A stretch of DNA of 64,000 bases, taken from NCBI GenBank assembly GCA_963210315.1, contig OY723270.1:1364001-1428000 (forward strand), given 5' to 3'. Below, piece by piece: positions 43,801-51,878 of the stretch. Source of the stretch: Rhynchopus euleeides (Eukaryota; Euglenozoa; Diplonemea; Diplonemida; Diplonemidae). Within the stretch, counting starts at the first letter, position 1; each line of letters starts with the position of its first letter. Below the pieces are notes generated by a model. That model worked only from the letters and a program-made list of their open reading frames with translations. It ran no database searches and was not told where the DNA came from. Both the position numbers and the translations under genes were made by a program.

Positions 43801-44614
43801 TAGTCCCGTAGTTGTGGATCACCCTGTCGCTGGATTCCAACGCACCTCTTGCCGCCTCGACTTCGACAGCATCCCGCTGCAGGAGCCCGTCATGGGAGTC
43901 AGGGTCAGCAGGGTCAAGATTTCGCAGCTTGTTGAGCACCCAAGGCGAGGTGTAGAGCTGCACCGGGGTGGCGGTCGAGTGCATGGCCTGTGCATTTTTT
44001 TTGTACACGGCCCCACCCCCTTCGCTCCTGGCAACAAAATCCCAACGACGAAGATGCACGATTAAATATTCTGGGAGCGTCACCCAGTAGGGACCCGCCG
44101 TGTGGTCCTTGTCCCCTGCACCAAGCCCACAAGCCTGGCACCGCTTCGTGAGCAGCGTGTCCAGGTCATACTCGGAAAAGGAGGTCGTCAGCTGCGGGTT
44201 GATGTCCACTCGGACGTCGGTGGTGACTTCCAGAGAAGCCCGTGTCGCGGTTTGGCAGGTAGTGCATGTGTACAGCTGGTACCTCAGGGCAGTGAACGGG
44301 GCCAAGATGGGGCTCGTGTCAGCGAAGCCACACATCCTGTGCTCCCGCGCAATGGCCTCCACCACGCGCGCGAAGAACTCGTGTGCATCATGCTGCACAC
44401 TCACAGGCATCCCCAGCAGGGCTGCCAGCTCGAATGCCGCATGCGGCATCACGGACCCTTCGCTGGCCATCATGTTGATGGAGCGCAGCAAAAGGCAGCT
44501 TGCCTTGCCATACGGGCTCGGCGCTGCCAGGGTCCTTCCACGCAGTACTGCGTGGAAGACATGCAGCACACTTCCGACGAAGCAGCTGTTGTCAGTGCGG
44601 AGGAGCGCTGCCAT
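40823..44614 (-). CDS. Ubiquitin-specific protease fused to a hAT-like transposase, 1263 aa
   Basis: A single uninterrupted frame joins two enzymes. Residues 1-332 are a C19 (USP) deubiquitinase: Cys box DNSCFVGSVLHVF (nucleophile C11), VQHDAHEFF (74-81), a CxxC pair (C117/C120) with C159 and C162, LPEYLIVHLRRWDF (180-193), His box ASGHYTV (H286) with WRSYNDGD (N301/D302), and SYLLVLKR (325-332). The usual oxyanion Asn five residues before Cys is Arg (R6). Residues of about 420-490 form a BED/TTF-type finger (C424, C427, H480, H486). Residues of about 530-1060 are a hAT core: D617 (FFGCAFDGSM), D685 (EAATDQGSA), RWARSSYLQ (774-782), and E1034 in CESCFSVASQ. An acidic Ser tail and Pro/Ala linker end in QPDIRSFMQQKR, PIP-box-like. 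A short upstream exon (44695-44700, 38-nt intron) is possible. Confidence 0.9.
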   Translation of the reverse strand: MAALLRTDNSCFVGSVLHVFHAVLRGRTLAAPSPYGKASCLLLRSINMMASEGSVMPHAAFELAALLGMPVSVQHDAHEFFARVVEAIAREHRMCGFADTSPILAPFTALRYQLYTCTTCQTATRASLEVTTDVRVDINPQLTTSFSEYDLDTLLTKRCQACGLGAGDKDHTAGPYWVTLPEYLIVHLRRWDFVARSEGGGAVYKKNAQAMHSTATPVQLYTSPWVLNKLRNLDPADPDSHDGLLQRDAVEVEAARGALESSDRVIHNYGTICVVMHQGATEASGHYTVDRKLGKEWRSYNDGDMRVRTSHRKGGTGVPDASAKSYLLVLKRGNVENPNVVNVAAHNCCSSDCDHQAVPVLPSIVNAAPALPKPPPRPAVNLNGPCPATMTTKLFNAMRISPTSSTPDGFKKTTGKSGNNTWTCLTCAAWGDVTEKDKADIVKRTKLVLPSGANADTWATGEAVRSEQPPSALKKRFASHCATAGHKAAKLYVEGELSAAQNAPLEAESTLQAESEQSIANVPPTEDPDLKRYTPDQITAVRNHMVSAVSAILCGSSLRAVEKLLEAEKHKQPTPLLLPGHRSRWTASSLLLAFVESLRSTVHEEMAASEFFGCAFDGSMHHSRELTAFYIKYMTQDMRVRFRFFKLLETKRGNAQSVFDDLIDALQAAGLHDTFRDGLLEAATDQGSAALSMRTKLKEWCSYEAFSGADDPAHVHQLTQAAVKEMPQWKSFFRAASEWGKASRGIMYQEAETLAAPVVRGRRLLTFKKKHRIRWARSSYLQTQACYRNWTPYVRAYSKIASSPDFAKKYRDKADGARRRIVSARFVLRLAVIKDYTTANSLASTALQSSDLTHEDVVTVITILKEGLTTILNGGGDEERKAVESLRENGTFQDERVTGDVEREIAFARRFRRKMARKSLDNLTVRFGKWRASYYRPCIFLLRNWGDGEDVSDLRVRFTCSSLGFRSHISDRVVREWRAVKESILEHLSSSSLNVQEEVMEALRKQIANGSADAHLVRVVQSEALSVVSSVPCESCFSVASQVKKKGRWQLSNSILDLEVFMRCNAPQLGSKEMDTLFDRAATLWLKMRRRRLSQKKSPSVGNVKTSLLEAFRRIDEEASGNEVPDTFDAFDASDSESSSEASSRESTPEECSESELSEEDMVPDPIPSPGTSTDAVAAADQPAAPLTATVAHPTPAPAPAPSPSPSATRASTDGGAGAEPAAPAPAPSPPPPPTAPVQAPLTGKRSQPDIRSFMQQKRTRQG

Positions 44615-44704
44615 TTCAAGGCAGCGTCCTGCACTTCTGCATGTGGGTGTGGTGTGCTGTAGAAACCGAAGAATGACGTGGATTGAAGTAGAACCTCCAT
44701 TAAA

Positions 44705-45320
44705 CCTCAGCGCCGACCCAGTGGAACTGGGTTGACGCTTGGTCCAGGCTTGGATAGCGTCAGCCCAGGACTGGGTTGACGCTTGGTCGAGGCTTGGGTA
44801 GCGTCAACCCAGTGGAACTGGGTTGACGCTTGGTCCAGGCTTGGATAGCGTCAACCCAGGACTGGGTTGACGCTTGGTTGAGGCTTGGATAGCGTCGACC
44901 CAGTGGAACTGGGTTGACGCTTGGTCCAGGCTTGGATAGCGTCAGCCCAGGACTGGGTTGACGCTTGGTCGAGGCTTGGGTAGCGTCAACCCAGTGGAAC
45001 TGGGTTGACGCTTGGTCCAGGCTTGGATAGCGTCAACCCAGGACTGGGTTGACGCTTGGTTGAGGCTTGGATAGCGTCAACCCAGTGGAACTGGGTTGAC
45101 GCTTGGTCCAGGCTTGGATAGCGTCAACCCAGGACTGGGTTGACGCTTGGTCGAGGCTTGGGTAGCGTCAACCCAGTTCCACTGGGTCGACTGGCGTCGA
45201 CCCAGTGGAACTGGGTCGACGCCTGGAGCGTCGACCCAGATTCCACTGGGTCGACGCTGGGTCGACGCTTTTTTATGGGGGGGGAAACCAAAATTCACTG
45301 GGTCGACGGTCGACGCTTAG
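44705..45320. repeat. Tandem palindromic array beside the USP-hAT gene
   Basis: About ten units of 44-47 bp alternate between GGTTGACGCTTGGTCCAGGC and GGTTGACGCTTGGTYGAGGC types. Each is joined through the palindrome GCGTCAACCCAG-TGGAA-CTGGGTTGACGC. Further right it turns into the GTCGACCCAG variant. It lies immediately 5' of the minus-strand USP-hAT gene and is probably the sub-terminal arm of its transposon. The opposite terminus was not found. Confidence 0.85.
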
Positions 45321-45976
45321 CGACATGCCTGATCAGGAAGGTGGGGTTGGGGGGGGGGGGGGGGGGGGTTGGCCGGTGCCCTGATACACGATTCCCCCCC
45401 CCCCCCCTTCAGCCTTTCACTCCCTCGAATCTTCCCCAGTTTTTTTTGTGATGCGAAAACAAACTGCCCACCTCCCTCCGGTTGTGGGGGAAAAAAGGGC
45501 GTCAATGGGACAGAACGGGTCTGCGCAGTAGCCTAGCTCTTGCAGTGCCTGGGATTGCCGACATAAAAAAAATCGCCCACCCCCACCCCCCCCCCCCCCC
45601 CCCTTGCGCGAAACAGAACAACGCAAAATATACCCGAGAAACCCCCCCCCCCCTCCTCCCTTTGCGTTGGCCAGGTTCCTGGCCTCTCGCAAAGAAAGAC
45701 TGTTGGCAGCGCATGTGAAACACGAGCGCCACTCCCACATGACGCGAGCTTATTGTCACTGCAACAGGGCTCCTGTCATTTTGGCGCGGGGCACCCGAGC
45801 CATCTTTCTGTTATTTTACCGCACAACAAAAACTAATGCAGCCGAGTGAATCTCTCAAGAGAGAAGGTGGCAACGACAGTTTGTGTTCTTCGAACGCAGA
45901 ACAACGTAGCACCACTCCCACCCTTTTCCTCTTCCACTATTATTCAGGCCGGTCTGCGTAGTTCTCGCCCCAGAAG
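45321..45976. other. Homopolymer-rich spacer, no gene seen
   Basis: G and C tracts of 13-25 near 45350, 45400, 45590 and 45640. A pyrimidine tract ending TTATTCAG at about 45947 could be a splice acceptor for the Harbinger fragment that follows. Confidence 0.5.
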
Positions 45977-46504
45977 ATGTACAACGGTTCCCACGGATTC
46001 GTTCGTGGAAGGGTGGAGCGGGGAAATGCGCGTGTGAAGGACTTCAAGATCCTCACGTACCCGTACCATCTCGGGGGCGAGGGTGACTCGCAGTTCCTCG
46101 CGCTGTGTGGGAGGGTCGTGGCAGAGCTTCATAACTTTCTGTACAAGTATGGCCTCCCCGAACTGCCCATCGGCCCTTACAGGAACCTCGTCGCCGGCCT
46201 CATCCCCCAGAAGCCGCGCACTGCCAGCAGAGTGGTTACGGGTGAGCCTGAGGCTGGCAGTGCTCCACCTGCAGCTTCTGCAACGATTGACACCGAGGAG
46301 GACGATGCGTCTGTAGATGACGAGGATGAGTTTGACCTTCGGGATGTGGACGTCACTCCGTGGATGCAGGAGGTGCAGGGCGTGTTGGACTGCTTCCCGG
46401 AGAACGGCAGTGGTGAAACCCCAGATGTCGTCGACAAGCTCTTACAGAGCACTGCCGGGAACGATCCCGATGCAGACTGGCACGAGTTCACCGGTTCGGC
46501 GTGA
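45977..46504 (+). pseudogene. PIF/Harbinger-like transposase, C-terminal fragment
   Basis: NGSHGFVRGRVERGNARVKD, FKILTYPYHL and VVAELHNFL match the end of DDE_Tnp_4 (Harbinger/IS5-like) transposases: the block holding the catalytic Glu (E in VERGNARVK) and the closing LHNFL helix. The remaining 120 residues are an acidic tail (TEEDDASVDDEDEFDL). The two catalytic Asp and the DNA-binding part are absent, and an in-frame stop lies 15 nt before the first ATG. It is therefore either a 5'-truncated remnant or the last exon of a gene whose earlier exons are gone. Stop at 46502-46504, 24 bp before element D copy 2. Harbinger enzymes make 3-bp target duplications, so a relative could mobilise the GGGGGCCCTCGC repeats. 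The link is inference. Confidence 0.75.
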
Positions 46505-46810
46505 TATATGTTCTGCCCCCCCCCCCCCTAGGGGGGGTCATAAGCCCGTACAAAACCAAAATTTTCGACATACCATCAGAGCCGCCCTAATACCTGATCT
46601 GACCCGAAAATCCGACCCATACCCCCCCGGAAACTGTCTGGGGCCCACTTGTGACACCTGATACGCACTTTTGTGATGATTTTTTGGGGTCCTAAAAAAT
46701 GTACCTCAGTTTCGTACCTTGCCTTTGTACCTGAACCACTCCCGACCGCATTATTTCGTTCTTTGCAAGGGAAGGGTGTCACTACGCTCACTCAGCACGC
46801 CGAGCAACAC

Positions 46811-47524
46811 ATGCCGCGTGCCCAGGGCCTCGCAGAGGTGTCAGATGCTGCTGCAGAGGAGTACCTTGCTCGAAAGACGCTCGCCAAACGGGAGATGTGC
46901 GGGGTCTCGGCAGAGAGCGTTGTGGCAGACCTGCGTAAAAAGAAAACGGCACACGACATCGGTGAGGCGACATTATTTCGGGCGCTCCGTCGGGCTGGGT
47001 ACATAGGAGAGCGAGTGGGACGTGGTGACGACAGATATATGCAGTGGTGCATCAACTGCACGCACGTGCGGGAAAAGCGGCGTTCCTTGCTAGCCAAGAA
47101 AGATGTCACCTGCACTCCTACTCCTCCCACTCCTCCTGCTCCTACCCCCACACCAACTGATGTGGGCAGTGAGAGTGATGGCAGCTCCAGAGCAGCAGAT
47201 GATCTAGGAAGCAATGAGCGGGTCAGCCGGGCAGACTACCTCAGTCTGTACCGGAAGTACGAAGCGTTGCGGGCCCGCCACCACCGCCTCCAGGAGAGGA
47301 CCCGAGGGTTGAGAGTAGGGTTGTACAACGCCAGGGGAGGGTATTCCCCTGGCGTTGAGACATCCCTGGCGACCTTGCGGTCGCACTGTGTGGGGGCTGA
47401 GTCGGCAGGCAGATGCCGATCCAATGACCTTGTTGAGTCCCCACATGGTACACTCTCATACGTGTTGTCGAGACTGCGTGGTGTGCATATCCTGCGGGGC
47501 GCAAATTACACAGCACAATCATAA
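46811..47524 (+). CDS. Element D protein 1: putative HTH DNA-binding protein, 237 aa
   Basis: The start taken is the ATG at 46811 (MPRAQGLAEV); the frame is open upstream into the terminal repeat. Residues of about 20-70 contain ESVVADLRKKKTAHDIGEA then TLFRALRRAGY, which resembles the helix-turn-helix of Tc1/mariner transposases (a recognition helix ending in RAGY). A CINC pair, a Thr/Pro linker (TPTPPTPPAPTPTPT) and an acidic Ser stretch follow. Then comes a helical, coiled-coil-like segment (YLSLYRKYEALRARHHRLQ). The last 60 residues look unselected, so a splice donor may lie before them. No catalytic triad is seen. Likely a truncated transposase that still binds element ends; this is inference. 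Confidence 0.5.
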   Translation: MPRAQGLAEVSDAAAEEYLARKTLAKREMCGVSAESVVADLRKKKTAHDIGEATLFRALRRAGYIGERVGRGDDRYMQWCINCTHVREKRRSLLAKKDVTCTPTPPTPPAPTPTPTDVGSESDGSSRAADDLGSNERVSRADYLSLYRKYEALRARHHRLQERTRGLRVGLYNARGGYSPGVETSLATLRSHCVGAESAGRCRSNDLVESPHGTLSYVLSRLRGVHILRGANYTAQS

Positions 47525-47559
47525 CCACTTCGGCTCTCAGGGCGTACAATATCCCAATC

Positions 47560-47829
47560 GTGCCTTCACAGGCTAAGATCGACGAAGCAAAAGCATCTAC
47601 AACGCTGCCTACTAATGCCGATGCAGCCTCCCAGGCGTACGAAGTACTCACAATGACCCATATGCGATCGAAGTACTACACCCAGAAGGTGGCTGAACTC
47701 ATTCTGCTGACGCAACAACACAACATTCCCACTAATCAGGTCAAGAAAGACCTTGCCGAGGCACTGGGGAAGGCAACATGCGTGCCACCTGAGCCAGAAC
47801 CACCGCAGAAAAGGCAAAGAACGAAATAA
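47560..47829 (+). CDS. Element D protein 2 or final exon, 89 aa
   Basis: The frame contains KIDEAKASTTLPTNADAASQ and YYTQKVAELILLTQQHNI, both conserved in copy 1, and ends in a basic PQKRQRTK tail. CCTTCACAG just before GCTAAGATC (47573) is a good splice acceptor. This is probably the 3' exon of the gene starting at 46811, but I could not fix the donor. Function unknown. Confidence 0.45.
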   Translation: MPSQAKIDEAKASTTLPTNADAASQAYEVLTMTHMRSKYYTQKVAELILLTQQHNIPTNQVKKDLAEALGKATCVPPEPEPPQKRQRTK

Positions 47830-48275
47830 TGCGGTCGGGAGTGGTTCAGGTACAAAGGCAAGGTACGAAACTGAGGTACATTTTTTAGGATCCCAAAAAA
47901 TCATCACAAAAGTGCGTATCAGGTGTCACAAGTGGGCCCCAGACAGTTTCCGGGGGGGTATGGGTCGGATTTTCGGGTCAGATCAGGTATTAGGGCGGTT
48001 CTGATGGTATGTTGAAAATTTTGGTTTTCGTACGTTTTTAGGGGGGCTTATGACCCCCCCTACCCCCCCCCCCCCCCTCTCCCTTGCTTCTCCTAACATC
48101 TGTTCCCGTTTGTGATTCGTCTCTGTCTTCTACTTCCACAACCCCCCCCCCCCCACGTACGAGCGAAGCTTGCCTAAACCCCCTGCCCCGCATGAGACTA
48201 GTGAGGAAAAGAAGGTGGTGCATCAGCTGCACACCGCACTCTGCTGATTCATCAAGCAGCCCCCCCCCCCCCCCC

Positions 48276-48517
48276 GGGGACCCCACTGCGAGTCACTCGC
48301 AGTCACTCTGGTTTGCGATTTTTACACCAACTCGCCATAGAGCGACCCAAACCTGCTTTGGGACGAGTCACGCCGGCATAATTTTCGAGATTCGGGGTCC
48401 AAATATGCTCCCCAGGCTAGGGACCCCCCAACTCCCCCAACTCCCCTGACTCTTTTTTTAAGCGTTTTTCCGCTCATTTTTTCTCACTTTTTCTCACCCG
48501 GTAGCGAAGGCCCCCCC
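48276..48517. mobile_element. ~242-bp relative of the 109-bp TIR repeats
   Basis: The right end CCGGTAGCGAAGGCCCCCC and the preceding TTTTTCTCACTTTTTCTCAC match the family. The inner part matches 38840-39030. The left end is degenerate (GGGGACCCCACTGCGAGTC). It is an intermediate-length member. Confidence 0.6.
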
Positions 48518-48981
48518 TGAATAGTATTTTTTACCCATTGCCCTCCTGTGTCCTCTGACACACACACACACACACACAACCTCTCTCTCTCTCTCACACT
48601 CACCTCCCTTCAGCCCCCCTCACCCTCACCCACGCCTACGCTTCTCCCCCTTTACGCCTCCCCCCCCCCCCCCCGGGGGGGGCCCCCCCCCCCCTTCCCG
48701 CCCTCACCACGGACTAGTCGCCCGGACGACTAGTCGGGACGACGGGTGAAATGACGACGGGTGAAACGACGGGTCCACCCGTCGAGTCGACGGGTGGCAC
48801 CCGTCGGCACGACGGGTGAACCTGCTGAAACGACGGGTGTTCCAGCCATTTCCTGTTGATATGGGCCAATTTCCATTGAAAACTAGGGGAGTACCTTGCA
48901 TGGCATCAGGTTATTTTTCACGCCGAGCCATCTTCCCTGCACAGACCCACCCCCCCATTACTTTCCATTTACAATTCCTTT

Positions 48982-49090
48982 GGGGGCCCTCGCTACGAGT
49001 CACTGTGAGTCACGAGTCGTCAGTTTTTAGCCAAACATGGCTGACTTCTCACTTTTTCTCACTCAGTCACACTTGGTAGCGAGGGCCCCC
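48982..49090. mobile_element. 109-bp TIR repeat, copy 9 (TSD TTT)
   Basis: Same family, flanked by TTT on both sides, located in element I just inside its left TIR. Confidence 0.9.
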
Positions 49091-49267
49091 TTTGGTTCCC
49101 ATTGGTGAAGGGGCTGCCCACCGGTGGACCGGGGTGAGCCATCCAGGTGGGCAGGGGGCCTGGGGGTGGGGCCTCAAAACAACTCCCTCCCACGACGTCA
49201 CCCCGCTCTCGAGGACAAACAAATCACCTACGTACCTGAACTGCCAAACACCCCCCCCCCCCCTCAC

Positions 49268-49882
49268 TTACGGGTGCGCGGATCTCATGTGCTCGTCGCG
49301 CTTTACAGTGGTTTTAAAGAGCTCGAAACAAACACAGCAACGCTTTTGTGTCAGCACGCGCGAATGGTGACTGAGGTAGTGCTGGCTCAGTCCCTTCGAT
49401 TTTGTCCGTTTGCCGCACTCCTGGCATGTGACAGTGCAAGTCTGACACGGCGCGTTGTTTTGTGGCCGATGTGCAGCATCATAATGCGCAAACAGTGCTT
49501 CTCTCGTGTGGACAACTTTGGAGCACACAATGCAGATATGCTGCTGCACAGGCACTGTACCGGATGGCGTTGGTTCTGGCACTTCTGGCACATCCTCGCT
49601 GTTGCCCCAGGATTTGGACTTGCAGATGCATGCGAGCAGCGTTGCCTTTGGAGTGGTGTTTTCTGGGTCGCCCAGAAATTGTTGGCCCCATCGCCCCCTT
49701 TTTGTGACGTGAGATCCAAGGCCGAGGGACTCGAGTCTCCGCTGCAGTGCTGCCGTTGCTCCCTTCCAACAAGCGTTCCTCGCAGTGACACAGCAGCAAA
49801 GCTTTATCGCGCCGAACTTCAGGAGGGTCGGGGTGCTCGGTTGGTCCAGCAGGCCGCACCCCTTGCCTTTGGTCCTCTGCAT
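49268..49882 (-). CDS. Element I gene BC, C2H2 zinc-finger part
   Basis: Homologous to 59639-60294 of element J: ATAALQRRLESLGLGSHVTK against ATGSLYRRLESAGLADHVKE. The zinc-finger region is ICIVCSKVVHTREALFAHYD, then CQECGKRTKSKGLSQHYLSH, then CCVCFELFKTTVKRDEHMRS, giving three C-x2-C...H-x(3-5)-H fingers ending in SAHP. The order and the terminal HP are the same in J. The upstream HTH-like half lies at 49883-50118 in another frame. The 70-residue middle part and intron present in J are missing here, consistent with a deletion joining the halves out of frame. Probably a DNA-binding protein of the transposon; catalytic residues are not recognised. Confidence 0.65.
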   Translation of the reverse strand: MQRTKGKGCGLLDQPSTPTLLKFGAIKLCCCVTARNACWKGATAALQRRLESLGLGSHVTKRGRWGQQFLGDPENTTPKATLLACICKSKSWGNSEDVPEVPEPTPSGTVPVQQHICIVCSKVVHTREALFAHYDAAHRPQNNAPCQTCTVTCQECGKRTKSKGLSQHYLSHHSRVLTQKRCCVCFELFKTTVKRDEHMRSAHP

Positions 49883-50118
49883 TTCTCGCTCAGGTTTCCC
49901 TTTCGGTATTCAGCCTCTTCGCGCAGAGGGGTTTCCTTCTTCGCGACAGTTTTTCGCGAGAGCCCGAGTTGAGGGGGTTTCTCCCCGGCCTCCGCCACCT
50001 TCTGACGCAACGCTTTCGACATCTCCCCACACTTGCGGCCAGACAGCTGAGCATCGAACCTGTGCTCACGCAGGCCTTCTCCCACCAGGGCCAGGCGGAT
50101 ATCCTCCTCGACCGGCAT
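49883..50118 (-). CDS. Element I gene BC, N-terminal HTH-like part
   Basis: Start ATG at 50118 (MPVEEDIRLALVGEGLREH). Residues 10-60 align with element J's MAEGIRRSRF...IRKCGEISKC...LSPATVRKHEEHL: here GLREHRF, GRKCGEMSKALRQ and LGLSRKTVAKKE. The LS-x-x-TV pattern suggests a recognition helix. The frame continues to a stop at 49819, overlapping the zinc-finger frame, which shows a rearrangement rather than two genes. Confidence 0.55.
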
Positions 50119-50290
50119 GGTGCCTCCTGCAATGGAAGAGTGAGTGCAGCTTTGATAGTGGCTAGTTGATACCCAAATGTTGAAACCGTAGAGAAAAAGG
50201 CACAAGTGATCATTTACCAGGGTCAGAGGTCAGGGGCTTGGGGCTGTCAGTATTTCGCTGATGCATCATGTTTCTCTCCTCCTGGCTCGC

Positions 50291-50866
50291 TCAAAGGTCT
50301 GCACTGTGGAACACGGTCGGCGTGGAGTCGCCGATGGTGTCGGCGTTGGCATCCCCGCCATCACTGCCGTCTCCACCATCATCTTCGGTGCCCTCATCCC
50401 CACCATCTTCTTCATCATCATCATCGTCCCCCATCAGCAGCTTCCACTTGCTGCCATCACTTGCCGTCGTGTCCATTGCTGAACCTTGCTTGGTCAGCAA
50501 CGGACACTTGACGGAAATGATGCCGTCCTCATCACGCGCCTCTGCCTTGACCTGCAGATTGAGCAGGCACTCTGGCGGGATGATGAGGACCGTGGAGTAC
50601 TCGCCCTTCGGAAGATCATTAGTCTTCCGCAGGCGTGTCCACGAGAGCGTCACCTGGTGGCCGTTCTGGGAACAGCTGAGGAGCTGCGCAAACCCCACCT
50701 CCACTGCGAAGGCGTAGTACAGGTTGGCGCCCTCCTTCTTGCGAGCCCCCGAGAACTGGGGGTAGGCCACCTTGTTGGCCTTCGGTGGCCCGGTCTTCTG
50801 CTGGGTCTTCTGTGCCTGTTTCTTCTCCGCCTCGTACAGCTTCACCATAGCTGCAGCGGTACCGAT
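50291..50866 (-). CDS. Element I gene A, C-terminal half
   Basis: Homologous to the last 190 residues of J gene A: MVKLYEAEKK against KMSRLYAAEV, YPQFSGARKKE against FPQYSGRKRDV, SCSQNGHQVTLSWTRLRKT against KVTQNGHILRLTLRRLRAT, then a shared acidic tail (DDDDDEEDGGDEG). The strand-rich QNGH...RL block is the best conserved. The first half of the gene is at 51487-51878, separated by a 620-bp insertion. Function unknown. Confidence 0.7.
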   Translation of the reverse strand: MGTAAAMVKLYEAEKKQAQKTQQKTGPPKANKVAYPQFSGARKKEGANLYYAFAVEVGFAQLLSCSQNGHQVTLSWTRLRKTNDLPKGEYSTVLIIPPECLLNLQVKAEARDEDGIISVKCPLLTKQGSAMDTTASDGSKWKLLMGDDDDDEEDGGDEGTEDDGGDGSDGGDANADTIGDSTPTVFHSADL

Positions 50867-51486
50867 AGGTGGGGGGGCCGTCCCCGGACCATGACGGGTG
50901 CCTGCACCAGGAGTCTAGCACGGCCGTGGTCCGGAGCATGACCTAAAACGGCTTGGGTACCGAGGCTCCCCAGACCAGGAAGGGTGGAGACACCTGGAGT
51001 CTAAATAGTCACACCACGTCAGGCCAGACCTTCGCATTGCACTCCGCGAAGACTGCCACACAGCCGCGGGGCAGGTGTGCAGCCTGTGGATGACCTCGTA
51101 CAGAGAAGACTGTAAGGGACGACAGCCCCGCCGAGGCGATACAGCGCCAGACGCGGCCCGAGTTTCTGGAGACCGACTGGGGAACTGGAACGTCTTCAGG
51201 ATAAGCGCCTCACAGAGGACTGATCCTCACCTGTGTGAACTGAGAACCCCCAGCCCCAAGATGCTGGTGTGGAGCGGGTGCCTCGACCTCTTTTCGGGTT
51301 CTTATTTCTTTATTTCCTTTTGGATGCGTCCACCAAAGAAAACGTGGCCACCCACTCGCAGAGGCTCCCGAAAGCTCCAGCATCAGCTAGCGGTTCATAG
51401 TGTAGATCGATGTCTCCAGAAGGGGATGTCCGGTCGCAGAAGAAAAACGACGAAGACAACCACACAGGCCGCAAAAAAAAAAAAAA
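50867..51486 (+). mobile_element. 620-bp poly(A)-tailed insertion in element I gene A
   Basis: The block ends in (A)14 at about 51473-51486. It interrupts gene A at a point where J gene A is continuous. An imperfect duplication GGTACCG/GGTGCCG flanks it. The tail and single-ended structure suggest a 5'-truncated LINE or a SINE; no reverse transcriptase remnant was identified. Confidence 0.5.
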
Positions 51487-51878
51487 GGTGCCGCGGGGCA
51501 GGCGTCGGCCATCTCCTTGAGCCCTGTCGGGTGGTCCTTCCCGTTGCTCTTCCGGAGGCCCAACCCGACAAACTCGATGTCTGACCCGCTATTGACACGG
51601 GCAGCGTACATCGTGCGACCATCCTTCAGCGCGGTCGACTTGCTGATCACCCCACCCCCCAGCTTCTCATACTTTTTGTACAGGGCAAGACTGATGATGG
51701 GATCAGTCGACTTGATGGTAGTATCCGTCAGCTTGCCGAGAAGCTGCTTCAGGGTCATGTGGCTCAACCCATCAGCATCACGCTCGACAACGTACGTGTT
51801 GATCCAAGCACGTACAAACACCGTCATGTCCACAGCGCTGGCGAGGGCCTGCGCTGCAGTACGCTTTGCCGCTGGCAT
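51487..51878 (-). CDS. Element I gene A, N-terminal half
   Basis: Start ATG at 51878 (MPAAKRTAAQ). After a short basic/Ala tail, residues 20-110 align with J gene A: VFVRAWINTYV, LSHMTLKQLLGKLTDTTIK, YKKYEKLGGG and DIEFVGLGL against FIQLFVEYYV, LSNTALKALIGKITGKPIK, YKEYQGG and DTEFIGVRI. The pattern of three helices followed by a strand pair looks like a winged helix; this is inference. It breaks off at the poly(A)-tailed insertion. Confidence 0.7.

Larger units (their letters stand above)
46531..48060 (+). mobile_element. 1.53-kb TIR element D, copy 2
   Basis: Ends TA|GGGGGGGTCATAAGCCCGTA and CTTATGACCCCCCC|TA. The insertion site is a TA inside a C tract (about 13 Cs before, 15 after). It is better preserved than copy 1. 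It encodes two adjacent frames on the plus strand but no full DDE domain, so it is probably non-autonomous. Confidence 0.9.
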
